Shown piece by piece: positions 1 through 11,880 of a stretch of 64,000 nucleotides of DNA. How positions within the stretch are numbered: position 1 is the stretch's first letter; each line of letters opens with the position of its first letter. The position numbers and the translations under genes were made by a program. A model generated the notes under the pieces. The model made no database searches. It had not been told where the DNA came from and worked only from the letters and a program-made list of their open reading frames with translations. Origin of the DNA: Gambelia wislizenii (taxonomy: Eukaryota; Chordata; Lepidosauria; Squamata; Crotaphytidae). The DNA is taken from positions 166,312,596 through 166,376,595 of the forward strand of contig JAUMIR010000005.1 in assembly GCA_030847615.1 (NCBI GenBank). Direction: 5' to 3'.

Positions 1-14
1 TTTGCAAGGAAAAA

Positions 15-16
<2 letters not shown>

Positions 17-48
<32 letters not shown>
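17..48. repeat. (AT)16 microsatellite
   Basis: An uninterrupted run of 16 AT units. It is preceded by GGAAAAACC. A second run at 19191-19216 is preceded by GGAAAACC and also ends in ATCA, so the two may sit in fragments of one dispersed repeat; the match outside the run is too short to prove it. Confidence 0.95.
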
Positions 49-50
<2 letters not shown>

Positions 51-197
51 ATCATAAGCATTATAAAATAAATCTTAGAGCATAGTAATGACATTTCTAA
101 ACATTTAACAGAAAAACATAAAAAGAACATAGACTCTATAAAACCTATCACACTAATCTACTACACACATATGAATACCTAACCTACCAGACAAAAT

Positions 198-280
198 AGG
201 TTAAAAATTGCTGCCTTGGAAGGACTACATGTTTGATGTTTTAAAATGTAGCCTTTTCAAGGCAGCAAATAGTTTACCCT
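198..280. repeat. Imperfect inverted repeat (hairpin)
   Basis: The arms 208-230 and 246-268 are near reverse complements, both built on TTGCTGCCTTG...CTACAT with only a few mismatches, around a 15-base loop. Weaker pairing extends outward to about 198 and 280. This is the size and shape of a very short MITE or a decayed palindromic element. No target duplication is obvious and no coding is present. Confidence 0.6.
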
Positions 281-2431
281 AAAACAAACAAAATAGTAGC
301 ACCCTCAGCCTTTGAATCCCACCCTAAAGTTTATCAGATTATCCCCAGTCTGCTAACATCTGGGCATCTTTAGAGGACTTGTGCTTCATAGGCTAATTAA
401 TATGATGACTTCTCTGCCCACATACAATCCAGGAACCATTTTGATTAGCAGAGCCATTTTGACTTGAAAGCAATGGTAGATCAAGGATTGCAAGTCTGTT
501 GAAGTGAGTGTGGAATTACAGTGTTTGTGTAAAACATTCTGTCTCTTGTGTCATGTGTATTTATGTCTGTGAGAGATAAAGTGCACATACCGTTTTGAAA
601 ATCTTAGAGTATGGTAGTGACAAAACATTTCCACTTACTGCAGAAAATGGCACCATTCCAGAATAGGGTGGCAATTATCATCAGTAAGGCTTTATTGTAG
701 CAAATATTTTGTTGGCAAGGAAGAGAAGATTGTCAACAGTTAATAAATCCAGCATCTCACCATAGCAGGATTGGTTTAGAGCTCTCATAGGTGATTTGTT
801 TTGGAACTTTAATCACATAAAATTACAGACATTATTCAGAAACAAATTGAATCACTGTACAATAATGTAGCAAGCAAGGACAAGGTAGTCACAGATGCAA
901 GGGTTACTGCAAAGCTGTCAATGCAACAGTCTTAGGAACCTGCCAAGGAGACAGATGTTGTTGATAGAAAATAATGATCCATATTTGGTCAGCTGGGTAA
1001 AACTTAAGGGTAAAGATATCCCATAATTCCTCTTTCCTGGGAGATCCTCTTCTAAAAATAATTGAAGCACCAGTTATATACTGGGGATACAGTAGAGGGA
1101 GGGACCACAGTGCCTAGATGTGGTGAAAAATTGGCTTCCCTTTCTGAAAAAAAGGCATAACATTAATATACATATGTAATATATAATATACATATGTAAC
1201 TAAGCCCGTAAGCTTGAGTTTTGGAATGCTGCATTTTCACAGAAGGGAGAGCACTAAATGTGAGACTTTTAAAAAAGCCAGTTCTGGAATATGAGCTTGA
1301 AGGATTTTGTGTGTATGCAAGTGAATTTAATGTACATGTGTGTGTCTCTGTGGGTGGGTGTGATGTTCAAAACATGATGCAGGAACTGGAAATAAATAAG
1401 ATCAAACTGCTGTGTTATTTAGCCTCAACTGCAGCGCTGCCTAATTACAGGCATTCATGACCCCAAGTTTCTTTATGGAGATTACCTGCATGAACCTCAG
1501 GGAACAATGAAATACAAAGTGAGAGCAGAAAATCGGTGCTGGATATAAGGCTGTTGACTCTGAAAAATCATTAAGAAACATGCACATGTACACACAGAGA
1601 CAGAAACTATAAAAACTAGCTTTTACCTGACTAGAAAATTAACAAATCAGTGCTCATTCTATTTTATGAAAACAAAAGCACCCCACAAGCACAACACAGA
1701 AGTTTTCTGTACCCAACTGCATGCTAAATGGGTTTGCTCTCCTCTACCTAATAACCTTCTGGTGATGGCTTCTGTGTGCACGCCTGTGAAAGGTAATTCT
1801 AATTAGACTTGCTGCAGAACTGTTTGGCATATGTCTCCAAAAATTCTTTACCCCCTGCCCTCCTCCATACTTAATGCTTCCTAATTAACTCTGAAATAGA
1901 AACTAAAACAAATGGGCTTGTGTATCAGTATTTACCCAAGCATAGTAGAAGGGTAGCAAATATCCTGGAAAGCAGTGTGCATGAATTGATTCTGTCATGA
2001 AGGTAAAACACATTGTTCATTGGTTCATGGTCTTGTTGTATAATCAGAGCTTCACAGAGTCATAGCTGAGAAAAAGACAAGCGGGGCCTGAAACAAATTG
2101 TTTCCATGTTTGTTAAGCATTCTTGTCCCATTTTCTAGCCAGCCAAAAAGGCTTTTCTAAACTATTTTATTCAAAACACCTTCATGATGCATCCTTAGCC
2201 CCCAACCCCAGACCTAGTTCATGTCCTTTGGATACTGAGCATAGTCAGCCTTGTGTAGGGTTGCCAGGCCACGACTTGTAACGTCAAAGTGGGTGGACCC
2301 TCATGATATTACAAAGGTGATGTTACAGGGGATGAGACCTTGCAATTTCATTAATCATGATGCCTTAAGCATCAAACACAGCTACACAGAAGACATCACT
2401 CAAAAACAAAACACCAACAAGGTGCCTAAAC
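281..2431. other. AT-rich unique sequence, no gene seen
   Basis: I see no credible gene. The small ORFs at 1221-1460 and 2251-2454 have no recognisable family features. A segment of about 45 bases built on ATCTTAGAG..T.GTA.TGAC occurs at 71-115 and again at 598-646, so at least part of this stretch derives from a duplicated or repetitive unit. The A+T-rich block 1140-1200 is a degenerate ATAT/CATATG tract. Confidence 0.6.
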
Positions 2432-3513
2432 CAGTGGTTCCCAACTTTTTTTAGCTCCAGAGACTGGTTTTGTGGAAGACAAATTTTCCACAGACCAGGG
2501 GAAGAGGGGGATCCAAAAATGTGAACCCTTCAAAAGGATCCAAGAGCTTTCTTCTCTCCTTCTATCCCTTCTCTTGGACCCCATTTACTGTTTACCCACC
2601 ATATACTGAATAGATTCTAGAACTATTTATTTATTTGTTTATTGCATTTATATGCCACCTTTCTCCTTGTGTGGGACCCAAAGTGGCTCACAAACAATAA
2701 AATATTTTTAAAGCATAGCAATAAAATGAAAATATAATTAAAAATATTGCCATTTTCATAGTCATACATGAAACAATATAAAATCATTTAAAAACAGAAA
2801 AAGTTAAAACTAGAGTACCCACTGCCATAAGAGGGCTCCCTGCAAGGGAAGCTCTTCAGTCCAAAGGCCAAATTCAATTTCAAGAAATTTCTTGTGGGCT
2901 GCACTTCACTGGTGGGAAGAGTTGGGAATCTCCCTATCTCTACCTTTTTGAAGCTGTTTGTTCACTAAAATCTACTGTGGGTGGCAAAGGGACAGCAGTA
3001 GCCATCAGGGAAGCCACTTGGGAAAGTGAAGGGGGAATCCCAGCCAGCCCTGCCTTCCCTTTGCAGCTGGCATCAGAACTGGAAGCTGCTGCCAGGAAGG
3101 ATAAAGGTTTTTCAAACCTAATATCCAAATGAGTCCTTCTGAGATAAAAACTGTGGGGATATCTTTACATACAAGAAGATCGATGTGACTTACTGGAGGA
3201 AGGCTGGAACAAGCAGCTACTGCCTGGCATAGAAGAGAAGGTTGCTTGCTATGACTTCTCTTCTCTGCTCCTTCAAGTAGCAACCAGGCAGCCAGGCTGA
3301 GATAGAGGCTACTGTAGCTTCCCACCAAGCCAGTTTTGTGGCACATGAGTGATAGGCTTTTTGCAAGCTCTGTTTGCTCCCTTGAAGTGAACAGAGCTTG
3401 CAAAAAGCAGCAGCCAGGCAGCCAGGCTCAAGCTGAATGCCAATTGGATACCTTGTGCATGACCGGGTCCCTGAGAGACCACATACTGGTCCAGGGACAG
3501 GTGGTTGGGAACC
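2432..3513. mobile_element. hAT-like DNA transposon remnant, right end cut by an LTR insertion
   Basis: The left end reads CAGTGGTTCCCAAC, the typical CAGTGGTTC start of many vertebrate hAT elements. The right end reads GTTGGGAACC, its reverse complement, and stops exactly where the Gypsy LTR begins at 3514; the expected final ACTG is missing. The interior contains an LTG-type SINE/LINE tail (2625-2790), a 17-bp perfect hairpin (3358-3374 with 3390-3406) and two copies of a CAGCCAGGCAGCCAGGCT-like segment. ORFs of 60-132 codons across 2940-3534 overlap each other on both strands and look like chance. The hAT assignment rests on the termini only. Confidence 0.6.
2625..2790 (-). mobile_element. 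SINE/LINE 3' tail (ATTT-tailed, 'GTAAGCCGCT' type)
   Basis: TATTTATTTATTTGTTTATT is followed by a TATGCCACCTTTCTCC...GTGGCTCACAAACAATAAAA block. Reversed, this is the end '...GTGAGCCACT...GGTGGCATATAAATGCAATAAA' that terminates several other repeats in this window (26540, 32330, 41590, 44915, 53650). The tail therefore lies on the minus strand. It resembles L2/CR1-type LINE tails shared by squamate SINEs; the exact family cannot be fixed without a library search. Confidence 0.6.
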
Positions 3514-3956
3514 TGTGATGAACTCCATTAACACCTACTCACACGTACAACAGGAATACTTTGTTCGGAATACTTTATTGTCAACAACTAGATTCATACG
3601 GTAACACTCCAAAGATAGTTCTGAGGTCTTGGCGCCAAAACCCCTTTGTGAATACATTCTGTGAGTTTCGTTTTCCCACCACCATCACCTGGCTAATTGC
3701 AGCTATCAGTTCTAAGCAACATTCTCAGAGGAATGACCAGCAAGCCTGGCTAATTTCAGCTATCAGTTCTAAGCAACATTTTCAGAGGAATGACCTTGGC
3801 GCACCAGGTACCTTTCCACCAGCACATACCAAACCTAGCTCCCAGAATGCCTTTTGCACATGTCAGGTCACTGGTGCAGTTACTAACAGAGACAGCAAAG
3901 CTAACTCACTACAAAACTCAGCACTCTAAATAACCTAAGGCACCAGTGACATGACA
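3514..3956 (-). repeat. 3' LTR of the Gypsy element
   Basis: Read on the minus strand it begins TGTCATGTCACTGG and ends TTCATCACA, the TG...CA ends expected of an LTR, about 443 bp long. It shares both ends and many internal blocks (ACTCCTACTCACAC.TACAACAGG, CAGGTCACTGGT) with the solo LTR at 26733. It contains a direct repeat: an AATT(G/T)CAGCTATCAGTTC..AACATT segment occurs at about 3696-3725 and again at 3751-3780. The inner side abuts a polypurine tract. Confidence 0.85.
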
Positions 3957-3972
3957 TACCACCCCCCCGAAG
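3957..3972 (-). promoter_or_regulatory. Polypurine tract of the Gypsy element
   Basis: On the minus strand the sequence is TTCGGGGGGGTGGTA, directly upstream of the TGTCA start of the 3' LTR. A purine-rich run at this exact spot primes plus-strand DNA synthesis in LTR retroelements, so it fixes both the orientation and the LTR boundary. Confidence 0.8.
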
Positions 3973-4058
3973 CCAAAGCCACCCACACACAAAGCAAGCA
4001 GAAAAATAGCATTGAAAGGCATAACAGTGAAGAATAAAATCAGAGAAACAAAAACAAC

Positions 4059-7050
4059 TCATCCTGGTTTATCCAGGAAGCATCTGTGGAATTTGGCTAT
4101 AAGAGACGGTATGTGTACATGGGTGCTAACCACCCATTCTGCATGTCCCACTGGCAGATGTTTCCAGTGCACAAGACACTGCAAAGTTCCTTTACACCTT
4201 CTAGAGTCCAGGATCTCAGAAATTTCAAAATGTTCATTCTCATCCACCATCAGTTGGGGAGGCTCTTCTGGAACAGGATGCCAGTTATTCAAAGGAGGAG
4301 CAGGTTTCAGTAGACTAGAATGAAAGACAGGGTGCACATTACAATACATCTTAGGCAGTTTTAGTTCATATACTAGTGGATTACACTTGGGATATGCGGA
4401 AAGGGCCAATATACTTAGAAGCAAGGTTCTTAGATGGTTGAAGACTGTTTAGAAATTTGGTGGAAAGATAAATCCTGTCTCCTACCTCATACATAGGATT
4501 AGAATCCCACTTCTTAAAAGCCTGTTTCTTGTACACCAATTTGGCAAAGTCTAATGCAGCAATTACTTTGGGCCATGCTTCCTTAATAGCGGTACTCCAC
4601 TGAACCAAGGGGACCAGGTCCCTTTTGTCTACTTCCCCCAATAGTAATGGGTTGAAGTCCTGGCCACAGATTACTTTAAAGGGGGAGTGACCAGTGCTCT
4701 GGTGCACCACATTGTTATATGTCACCTCTTCAAATGGCAATAGGTTTACCTAGTCTGTTGAAAATTGATGTAACAACGCAAATATTGTTCAAGAATGCCA
4801 TTGTTTCTCTCCATTTTCCCATCACTTTGTGGATGATGGGCACTGCTCATCCCCAGTTTGATTCCTAACAGTTTTGCAAAGGCTTTCCAAAATTGTGATG
4901 TAAATTGGGTGCCCTGGTCTGAGATCATTTTGATGGGTACGCCATGCAGTCTCTCTCTATATATATATCATGGACAAACAGTTTGGTTAGTTGCTGAGCC
5001 ATGGGGATATTTTACATGCTATGAAATGTGCTTGCTTAGAAAACAAGTCAGCCACCACCTCTTGCTCTCTGGGAGCTTTACTATAAAATCCATACTTATG
5101 GCTTCCCAGGGTCTAGAAGGGGTGGGAGTGGTTGCAATAGTCACTTTGGTTTGCCCGGCCCCCTTTTTGTGTGGCACAGAAATAACAAAATTTTATATAA
5201 TCCTTCACTTCCTTTCTCATTTTTGGCCACCAAAATTGCCTGTGCAGTAAATGTAAGGTTTTCACATATCCAAAATGACCAGCATTTTTCACATCATGGC
5301 TCTGCTTCAAAATTTGCCCTCTCAATTCACTTGGTACATAGATTTTGTCCCCTTTCCAAGCCTTTCCTCATAGTTACCTCCCCCTGATTTGCTTGGAACC
5401 AGGAGTCTTGATTCAAGGCTTTCTCAATCTGGCCCCTCTATCCTGCATCCAATTCTGATTTTACTTTCTCTGACTTGCTAGCCTCAGTTGCTTTGGGGGG
5501 GGGGGCTCAGCCTCAGGTTGGTGTTGAGACTTAGGAGGGATGACTTCCTTTGACATGGCTTTTGTTTGCTCCATATCATGACAGCTATACCTAATTGGGA
5601 AGGGCCAAATACAGTGTCCACCACCTCCTTTCGCTTACGCTCGTGTTGCGGTAGCCTTGACAAGGTGTCTGTGAGAAAGTTTTCTTGCCCGGGAGAAACT
5701 TTAGAGTGAAGTTGAATGTATTAAAAAAAATTGCCCACCAGATTTGTTTGGGACCCAGTTTGCCCAGGGTGCGTAAAGTCTTGAGGTTTTTGTGATCCAT
5801 CCACATCTCCAAGGGTTTGGAGGACCCCTCTAACAAGTGTCTCCACATTTGCAAAGCCATCTTCATGGCCCCTGTTTCCTTTTCCCACACAGGCCAGTTT
5901 TGTTCAGTGTCATTAAACTTGCAGGACAAGTAGGCACAGGGTCATAGTTCTCCCATCTCATCCTTCTGCAACAATACTGCCCCCATAGCCACATCTGAGG
6001 GATCCACCTGTAGTACAAATGCTTTCAGTGGGTCACTGTACTTTAACACAGGCTCAGAGGTGAACAAGTTTTTGAGCCTGTTGAAAGCAATCTGGCACTT
6101 TTCAGTCCACACTGTTTCCTGTGTGTGTGTGTGGGGGGGATTCGTTGGTCTTTAGCACATCTTCTATTTTTTTCTTAACTTTTTTGTTGTTGTTCTCAAT
6201 AAGTCCATCAAGGGCAGAGCCACTTCAGCAAAATCAGGGATAAAGAAATGATAGAAATTTGCAAATCCTAAGAAACTTTGCATCTGCTTGTGTGTTTTAG
6301 GGGCCTCCCAGGCTAAACCCCCTTTCACCTTCTTATGGTCCATCTCCACCCCCTGGCTGGAGATGCAGTACCTCAAATAGTCTTGCTTGGATTTATGAAA
6401 TTTGCACTTGGACAACTTAGCATATAAGTGGTTCTCTGCAGTTTGCTTAGCACCTGTTTCATCCATTTTACATGGGAGGTGTAAATCAAAACATCATCTA
6501 AGTACACCAGTACACCCTTGTACAGAAACTCCCACAATACATCATGGATCAAGTTCAAAAAGATCCCTGGGGCCCCAGAAATGACCAAAAATTAAAAGGA
6601 GCCCAACTGGCAATTGAAGGCAGTTTTCCATTCATCCCCTTCCTTGATTTGAATCTGATAGTATGCCTCCCTCAGATCCAATTTTGTAAATAATTTGCCT
6701 TTAGCCAGATGGGGCAGCATGTCCTTCATCAGGGGTAACGGGTATTGATTAGACAGGCTTACCATGTTCAAGTCACGGTAATCAATACATGGCCTCAGAG
6801 ATGAATCTTTATTATGTCCAAATAGGACTGGGACCCCAGGGCAGTCGGTCTAACAAAGCCTCTGGCTACGTTCTTGTCTATGTGCTCCCGTAGCGCCTCC
6901 ATTTCAGTTGGGGTAAAGTATAGTTTTGACTTTGGTAACTTTGCCCCAGGATCAGCTTTATAGTGCAGTCTGAAGGTCTTTGAGGAGGAAGTATATTGTA
7001 CTCCTTCTCCTTGAACACGGACCACCACTCCCGATACTCCACTGGCAACA
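4059..7050 (-). pseudogene. Gypsy pol pseudogene: RT, RNase H, integrase, chromodomain
   Basis: Fragments in N- to C-terminal order on the minus strand: the pre-RT segment with GAKLPKSKLY (about 6890-6960); RT palm with YLDDVLIY (YLDD at 6492-6503); a connection segment ending in SFLGFANFYHFFIPDF (6164-6466); RNase H with WRHLLEG and MDHKNL (5591-5929); integrase zinc region with GHFG, HRQFWWPKM and a C-x2-C pair (5113-5325); integrase core with SDQGTQF and the later glutamate region (4746-4928); then VHPVFHSSLLKP and a chromodomain with ILDSRR...LVHWKHLP (4059-4424). The reading frame changes between nearly all of these and stops occur within them, for example around the first catalytic aspartate near 5050. 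No intact enzyme is encoded. Confidence 0.88.
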
Positions 7051-7066
7051 AGCTTTAGACAAAACA

Positions 7067-7560
7067 CCTGGTCTAAACAATGAAAAGACCTCTCATAGAA
7101 TTTGTGAGGAATACCCAATGAGCTGTGCTTTAGATACAGCATTTTCAGAGGGAGCTGGGCAAAAACTCCATTTACCATGTATTAGGGGACTTTGTAGTTT
7201 TCCATGAAGTTTTTTTTATGGTGCAGCGCTGTCCATTAACAGTCATCTGAATGACCAATTCTCAGTGCTGTGCATTCAGAGCCTGGAGGAAGTCAATTGG
7301 TCTGTGGTGCAAGCGGGAGTGGACTTTCATCTTACTCCATCAAGAAATGCCATTTTGGCCTTCTGGAGGACCAAGGGTTTGCTTAGAGCTTGAGTGTGCA
7401 ATGTACTGTAGCTCAGGGGCAGGGGAATTTTTTTTCCACGCAGAAGGTTTCCTTTCCACCCCTATAACAAAAGAGTAAAAAAAGTGCAGCAACCATTTTT
7501 GGAGGGGAATAGCAGACCATACTCACAGCCACCATCTTGATTCATGGGATGGGGTCTGAA
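7067..7560. mobile_element. hAT-like MITE, family A (TGTCTAAAC ends), copy 1
   Basis: The left end CCTGGTCTAAACAATGAAAA...CCTCTCATAGAATTTG...GGAATACC matches the ends of the repeats at 25765 and (reversed) 51318. It directly abuts the truncated Gypsy pol. A later block, CCATCTTGATTC, is shared with the 25765 copy. The right boundary is uncertain, and no coding is present. Assignment to hAT is by general character (short TIR, non-autonomous) and not proven. Confidence 0.5.
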
Positions 7561-7991
7561 ATTGGCCATGCATTGCTTTACTGGCAACTTTATTTTAAAA
7601 ACCATCAAGAAAATGGGGAGCTGCTGCGAATTGCAGGTAATTCATGTCCCACCACGGTATTTCCTCCTGTCTAGCTGAACCCCAAGTTAAAGAAATGAAG
7701 AAAATATGTACACAAACATACATTTTAAGGCATTGTTCTGCAATCTTACAATTCTTACCCCTTGCCTAACAGACTAAGATTCAGGGCCAAGGCCTGAGAT
7801 ATGGGAATTTTAGAAAGGGTTTCTAACCATTCTCCTACTCTTTCTCAGCAATTGGAGACTACCCTCTCAGGTTTTAAAAAAGAGAATTTTTTTTTTCTTT
7901 TTGCAGACCTTGGGATTCCCAAGCAGATAAAAAAATCCCCTCAGTTCTTAGCAGGCCTGTTTTGGCTACTCAGCATCAATGTCCACTATTA

Positions 7992-8225
7992 CAGTTGGCC
8001 CTCTGTATGCACAGATTTGGTATCTAAGGATTCTACCACCCATGGCTTGAAAATATTCCAAAATAAAATAAAATAATTTCCAAGAAGCAAACCTTGTTTC
8101 TACTATTTTATATAAGGAACACCATTTTACAATGCCATTGTATATAATGGGACTTGAGCATCCATGAATTTTGGTATTCATGGGGATCCAGGAACTGAAC
8201 CCCAGTGGATACTGAGGGCCTGCTA
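7992..8225. mobile_element. Tigger/pogo-like MITE, copy 1
   Basis: It starts CAGTTGGCCCTCTGTATGCA and ends in the inverted CCAGTGGATACTGAGGGCC, flanked by TA. Internally it has the GAAAATATTC...AAGCAAACCTTG...ATATAATGGGACTTGAG blocks shared with the copies at 15041 and 28711. TA flanks and CAGTTG-type termini are typical of Tc1/mariner Tigger (pogo) MITEs. It carries no transposase. Confidence 0.8.
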
Positions 8226-8732
8226 TACTAGGGGAGATCTAAATATTGCTAGAAATTCATCTGTATAACATCTCTGGTTGTCTTAAATATGCTTTAAATC
8301 TCAAATACATATTTCCTAAAGCAGCAAATGGGAAAATAAACAGATAATTGATAAGATTCCACGTGAGATTAATAACCAGAACCACCAACTTCCCTAATTT
8401 CTGTGTTGTCTTTTTCCATCTTGTAACACCTTCATTTAGGTATACATCTTTTCTATTTGTCTAACAGATCATTCCTTATTTCCTACCCCACATGGTTTTC
8501 TTGTTCTACCCATTATTTTGATAAAAATAATAAAGCAGAAACTTCATTAATATGCACACATTTGGACACATTTATAAAATTACATCACTTTCCTTTGAAA
8601 TCCTTTTTTAATAAAACACAATAGTGATTTTCAGCAAAGATCATTCTTTTGTTTAATGCAGCTTCCCTACTATGGACATCTCATTTATTCTAAGCACTCA
8701 TTAAAAAAAAAAATGTATTGAGAAAGATACTG

Positions 8733-9296
8733 CATGGAGATTATCAGACAGGAATGAAAAAAGCATTCCTGCCCCACAATCTCCTCTCCTGCCCCTGTCC
8801 TGTCCCTGCCCCAGCACCACAAGAAAAGTTTTCACACCTACATTTTGCAGCATCCAAAGAGCAACCCAGGAGTAAAATCTCACCAGTTCTAACGAGAAGA
8901 TGAGAGCACGGGCAATTCAAATTTTAAAAGAAAAAGAAAACACTAAAAGTGACAGCAAGCACAAAAACACACTTAAAATGTTTCTAGTAACCCAGGGAGG
9001 GTACAAAAAAGTGTGTCACTTGATGTCCAGATTTCACCAGGAAGTGTTCTGGCAGGGACCTCCTATTGACTCTGGGATCGTGCCAGCAAAACAGGGCACC
9101 TTTTCAGTTGCAAGAACATCCATGACAGAAACAGAATGGAGGATATATTGGTGACTTCTCTTACCAATAAAAAGCAGTGCCAGTGGAATGGCAGCTTTAT
9201 AACAAGGGGAGAACAATGTCATCTGAAAAGGAATCCCTTTAGCGATCTCCTGGCATCATTATAACACCATATTTAGCAGTCTGATAATCTCCCATG
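8733..9296. mobile_element. DNA-transposon MITE, family B, copy 1
   Basis: The element is bounded by CATGG(G)AGATTATCAGAC in inverted orientation at 8733 and 9296, 564 bp apart. About 500 bp align with 12835-13374, including GGCACCTTTTCA, ACATCCATGACAGAAA, CAATAAAAAGCAG, GAACAATGTCAT and GCGATCTCCTGGCATC. The ORF 8900-9154 lies wholly inside and is not shared as an open frame by the second copy. hAT is likely from the ends, but no 8-bp duplication is clear. Confidence 0.7.
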
Positions 9297-11880
9297 ATAT
9301 AAATGAATTGTTTATTGCACGATTAAATCCTGGATTGGCACCATCGCCCTCATATACATTTGCATTTTCAAATTATTGGATTGCTTTTGTATAGTGTTGC
9401 AGTGTCCCTTTTGTTTTGCACTCCCGCCACATTTTCTCATGAGTATTTTTGTATAGTGCTTTGAAGACCTGTTTTAAAAGGTTTAAAAGGTTTGCCTTTT
9501 GTCAATTTGTGTGTTTACATTCTCTGTGTCTTGGTGCCTGGAACCTTATTATAATTCCACCTATCCAATGTGGTTGCAAGTTGTTGGTTCCAATCTTCAC
9601 AGAAGAAACAAGAAAGCAATGGAAGCACTTCAAGGAAGAGACAGACCAGCAAGAGAGTGGTCAGAGGCAGCACTGCCAAGCCAGGGAAGGGAGACCACCT
9701 GTCCCTTCAGCTGGGAACTTCCTCTGTAGCATTAAAATTAGTTGCAGTAGGTATTGGTGGTGGCAACAGCAGTAGAAGTGGAGGAAACTCCACAGAAAAC
9801 CCCAAATCCCACATAACGTGCATCCTTGTAATATACCCCCAAATGCTGTGAATCTGGGCCATGTTACATCTGGTCAGATAGTCCCAGATTTGCAGAAAAG
9901 CCCATGCCATGTATGGCCTGATTGCAGCAGATTTGGGGGCATTCATGTGGGGATTCGGGGTACTTGATAGTGTAGACAAGCTGATAGACTCTCAGCCTTC
10001 ATGCATATTTACTAAAGAATAAGCCCCATTTAACCACCACTGTGGACAGTTAACTGCATACATTTGAGATATCCTTAACCTTAAAGTAACCAGGATGTAA
10101 ATCTAAGATTATATACTGCTGTTCCTTTGCAAAGTGTATATTCCTTTTTTCCCAAAAAATGTGTTAGGGCATCAGTATAAAATAATCTACCAGTGTCTCA
10201 TAGTAAATCAGAAGAGTACTTCATCCCATTAAGATAAGATAAGACACTCTCCAAACCCAATATGGACCATGGGCTGTTGGTGAAGTAAAGACAGAAGAGA
10301 AGGAACAGTAGTAGCAAGGTAGTGTTCAAATGAAGGGTGAGTAATTATAACCCTGCTGGATGAAACCAAGGTCTTATCAGATCTAATAACCTGTTCCCTC
10401 CCCCGTTCTCTCAGTGGCCAATGGGATACTCACAAGAGGGCAACAGATTTATATTTTGTAGCATATGTCCATCATGTTAGCTACTGATACCCTTATCCTT
10501 TATGAATTGACCCAATTCCCTTTAAAGCCAATTACGTTTGTGGGCCTGACAAAGCCCAGTTCTCTATTTACCCATGAGGGGGGTGATAATATTCTCCAGG
10601 TTCATTACCCGTGCAGAAAGTTGAAAGCAGTCAGTAGGTGGTAACAATGTCCCTTAACTGTATCTTTCTTTTCTTCTGTGGTTTACAGTGAGAAAATATT
10701 CTTTTCATCCCTTTCCTGTACATTCATTATCCACTTTGGAATCAGCTTCAAGCTAAGATAAGTTTCAACTAAACCTTGAAGTAAAAAAAAAAAAAGCAAT
10801 TTAGATATTCTGGTAATTCAGTATAGCTAATTAACTCAGTTCTGCCTTTCAAATTGGTTTGCTTGAACTGAATACTTATGTTTAGTAAGCAGAAAGATAA
10901 AGAGATAAGTAGGTCAATGAACTTATGACTGCTCTTTATTTCCCTTGAAATCCATGCTGAATACTGTAAGGCCTGATTACAATTAAATGCTTTTATTGCA
11001 TTTGGGCTGTAAAATAGACTGATCCAACTAATCTGGGCTTTCATCCTGTCTGCTAAGTAGTTGACAGTCACAAGTTATCTCTTGGTAACATATTAAACCA
11101 TTCAACTCCTCTTTCTGAAACATTATAGAGGTCTTAAAAATAAATATATTCTTTGTGATGGAACAATACAACAATGAGCCTGATTCATGTGCGTGACCTG
11201 GTTGTAGCTCATCACAGGCAAGTTTTCTTTTCTAATCATTGGAAGGGGAGTCTTCTCATTTCTAAACTTCATGCTAGGAAGATTGGAAGAGAGAGGAGCA
11301 ACATTGGTTTACTCTTGGTTTCAGTCATTCGTAATATCACTATGCAGAAGTTCACCTGTTTGCATGGAGGGCTGAATGTGGGGAAGAGAAATTGGTGCAC
11401 ACATAGGCCCTACTTTGGATTGTTGTGGTGTGCCTAGCAGCTTCCTAGGCATTCATTAATTGAATGCAGAGGTTAGCATACATCTCCATAACTGTTCAGT
11501 TTAAAGTTTTACTGGGTTCCCATGAGCATGTGCCCAGCCTTAGAAGGGATCATGGGAACTCTGTAACCAAATTCAAATGAAGACAGTTACAGAACCCTAT
11601 AAAGACCTTTGTACTCAACATGCCAAAGTTAGAAGCTGCTGGGTACATAGCAATTGTTGGGGGTGGAGCTTACATGAATGTCTGTATCCCTGCCCACACT
11701 TTAGTCCTACTGTTACCCTAAGATGTAAGGGATGCTTTGAGACCCACTCATGATATCAAAATGTAGTTGGCGAAATTATTAGCTCAAATAGTATGCCTGC
11801 AAGAGGAAGCTAACTGCAGGGACCTTTTCACCTATGTATACCAGAACTAAATGCAAAGAATTCCAGGTTGAAGTGAAATA
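9297..11880. other. Intergenic or intronic sequence, no gene seen
   Basis: I recognise no gene here. 9565-9985 ends in ACTTGATAGTGTAGACAAGC, which resembles the TTGTCTA(C/G)A ends of the hAT-like MITEs elsewhere, but I could not find a matching left end. ORFs at 9449-9979 lie on both strands of the same DNA and are unlikely to be real. A 12-base A run is at about 10783-10794. Confidence 0.5.

Larger units (their letters stand above)
3514..7066 (-). mobile_element. Ty3/Gypsy chromodomain LTR retrotransposon, 5'-truncated and decayed
   Basis: On the minus strand the order is pol (reverse transcriptase, RNase H, integrase, chromodomain), then a polypurine tract, then a 3' LTR. That order and the chromodomain at the integrase C-terminus place it among Ty3/Gypsy chromoviruses, the group that includes the vertebrate Sushi-type elements. 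Gag, protease and the 5' LTR are absent. The element stops near 7066, where a hAT-like MITE begins. Pol is split by frameshifts and stops, so the copy is inactive. A solo LTR of the same family lies at 26733-27152. Confidence 0.88.

Noticed and set aside
3005..3534. Overlapping ORFs of 105 and 132 codons on the minus strand
   Set aside because: They lie within the hAT-like remnant, run in conflicting frames and show no transposase motif.
4059..7050. Possible endogenous retrovirus
   Set aside because: The chromodomain after integrase, the lack of any envelope-like coding and the Gypsy-type RT/RNase H motifs indicate a Ty3/Gypsy retrotransposon.
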